A stretch of DNA of 46,684 bases from a virus. The position numbers were made by a program, and so were the translations under genes. Shown piece after piece: positions 46,418 through 46,684 of the stretch (the stretch's first letter is position 1; every line of letters begins with the position of its first letter). The stretch lies in the IMG/VR virus record IMGVR_UViG_3300003324_000105, positions 1-46,684 of that record. The stretch is one strand, 5' to 3'. The notes below the pieces were generated by a model that had not been told where the DNA came from, did not search any database, and was given only the letters and a program-made list of their open reading frames with translations.

Positions 46418-46684
46418 CGTTATCCTATGCGAGGATAGGCAACACACTACAGGTTAACGGTGTATATGCCTTCTGACCTGGGAGTTCGCAAATGCTAAGG
46501 CATGTTTGTAATTTGTGGGGTATGTAGGAACTCGAGACGTCGTAACTTGGTTAGGCAATCCCGTAGACGAAGTTAGGCAGACCCTAAGCGAGAACTAGCG
46601 CCAGGACCGAAACTGACCCCCCCTCTATAGGGGGGTCAGACGGGTGGCGCACGCCTCCGAGGGGACTCCTGGCAGAAGACTCGA
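46418..46684. repeat. Right copy of 267-bp terminal direct repeat
   Basis: This is an exact copy of positions 1-267. Just upstream, GCCTATC (46409-46415) can pair with GATAGGC inside the repeat (46434-46440), competing with the repeat's own TATCCT/AGGATA hairpin. The junction of unique and repeated DNA therefore sits in a small switchable palindrome. Confidence 0.9.

Noticed and set aside
1-46684. Integrase, attachment site, toxin-antitoxin pair or CRISPR array
   Set aside because: No integrase signature, no repeat-spacer array and no clear toxin partner for either RHH protein was found on either strand.

Overview
This window is a nearly complete or complete genome of a tailed phage of an actinobacterium. 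The first 267 bases recur exactly at the end (46418-46684), so the unit is 46417 bp, either linear with short direct terminal repeats or a circularised assembly. The actinobacterial host is inferred from a WhiB-like iron-sulfur regulator gene, a cluster of GAAC-N4-GTTC palindromes of the kind bound by LexA in Actinobacteria and Firmicutes, SigA-like promoters with a leaderless transcript, and frequent GTG/TTG starts. The head-tail genes (P22-like portal, head-tail adaptor, long beta-rich tail nozzle, very large internal proteins, no tape-measure gene) indicate a short-tailed (podovirus-like) virion. No integrase, RNA polymerase, tRNA gene or CRISPR array was seen.

Layout. There is one divergent promoter region at about 5.64-5.69 kb. 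Rightward from it runs a late block (5726-29217): a double-HTH regulator, a probable small terminase, a fibre-like protein, the large terminase, the portal, small head proteins, scaffold, major capsid, adaptor, fibre, amidase, tail nozzle, internal virion proteins, two more peptidoglycan hydrolases and a set of overlapping membrane proteins. The block ends at a separately promoted whiB-like gene and an intrinsic terminator at 29637-29664. Leftward runs the early block, which crosses the terminal repeat if the genome is circular: 5634 down to 475, then 46308 down to 29508. It holds a ribbon-helix-helix regulator, a DNA methyltransferase, many small translationally coupled proteins, a winged-helix regulator, an SNF2 helicase, an HNH and a LAGLIDADG endonuclease, and a replication/recombination module (PD-(D/E)XK nuclease with Cas4-type cysteines, Sak4-like ATPase, DUF669-type protein, primase-helicase, family A DNA polymerase, RuvC-like resolvase).

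Control. At least eight leftward promoters were read directly. Five share an extended -35 (CTCCTTGAC), an 18-bp spacer and a TGGTCTAG/CTAGACCA element, which also occurs in the whiB promoter; this looks like a phage-wide operator. Other unexplained structure includes: four SOS-type palindromes plus two 12-bp palindromes at 1308-1403; a 574-bp gene-free region (37508-38081) packed with long, partly mutually exclusive inverted repeats; an 8-mer (CCTGTAGC) dispersed about every 2-4 kb over most of the genome; a nested perfect inverted repeat inside the tail nozzle gene; and two diverged paralogues at 475-1176 and 38762-39601. Six coding regions shorter than 60 codons were found by reading the gaps and overlaps between larger genes.
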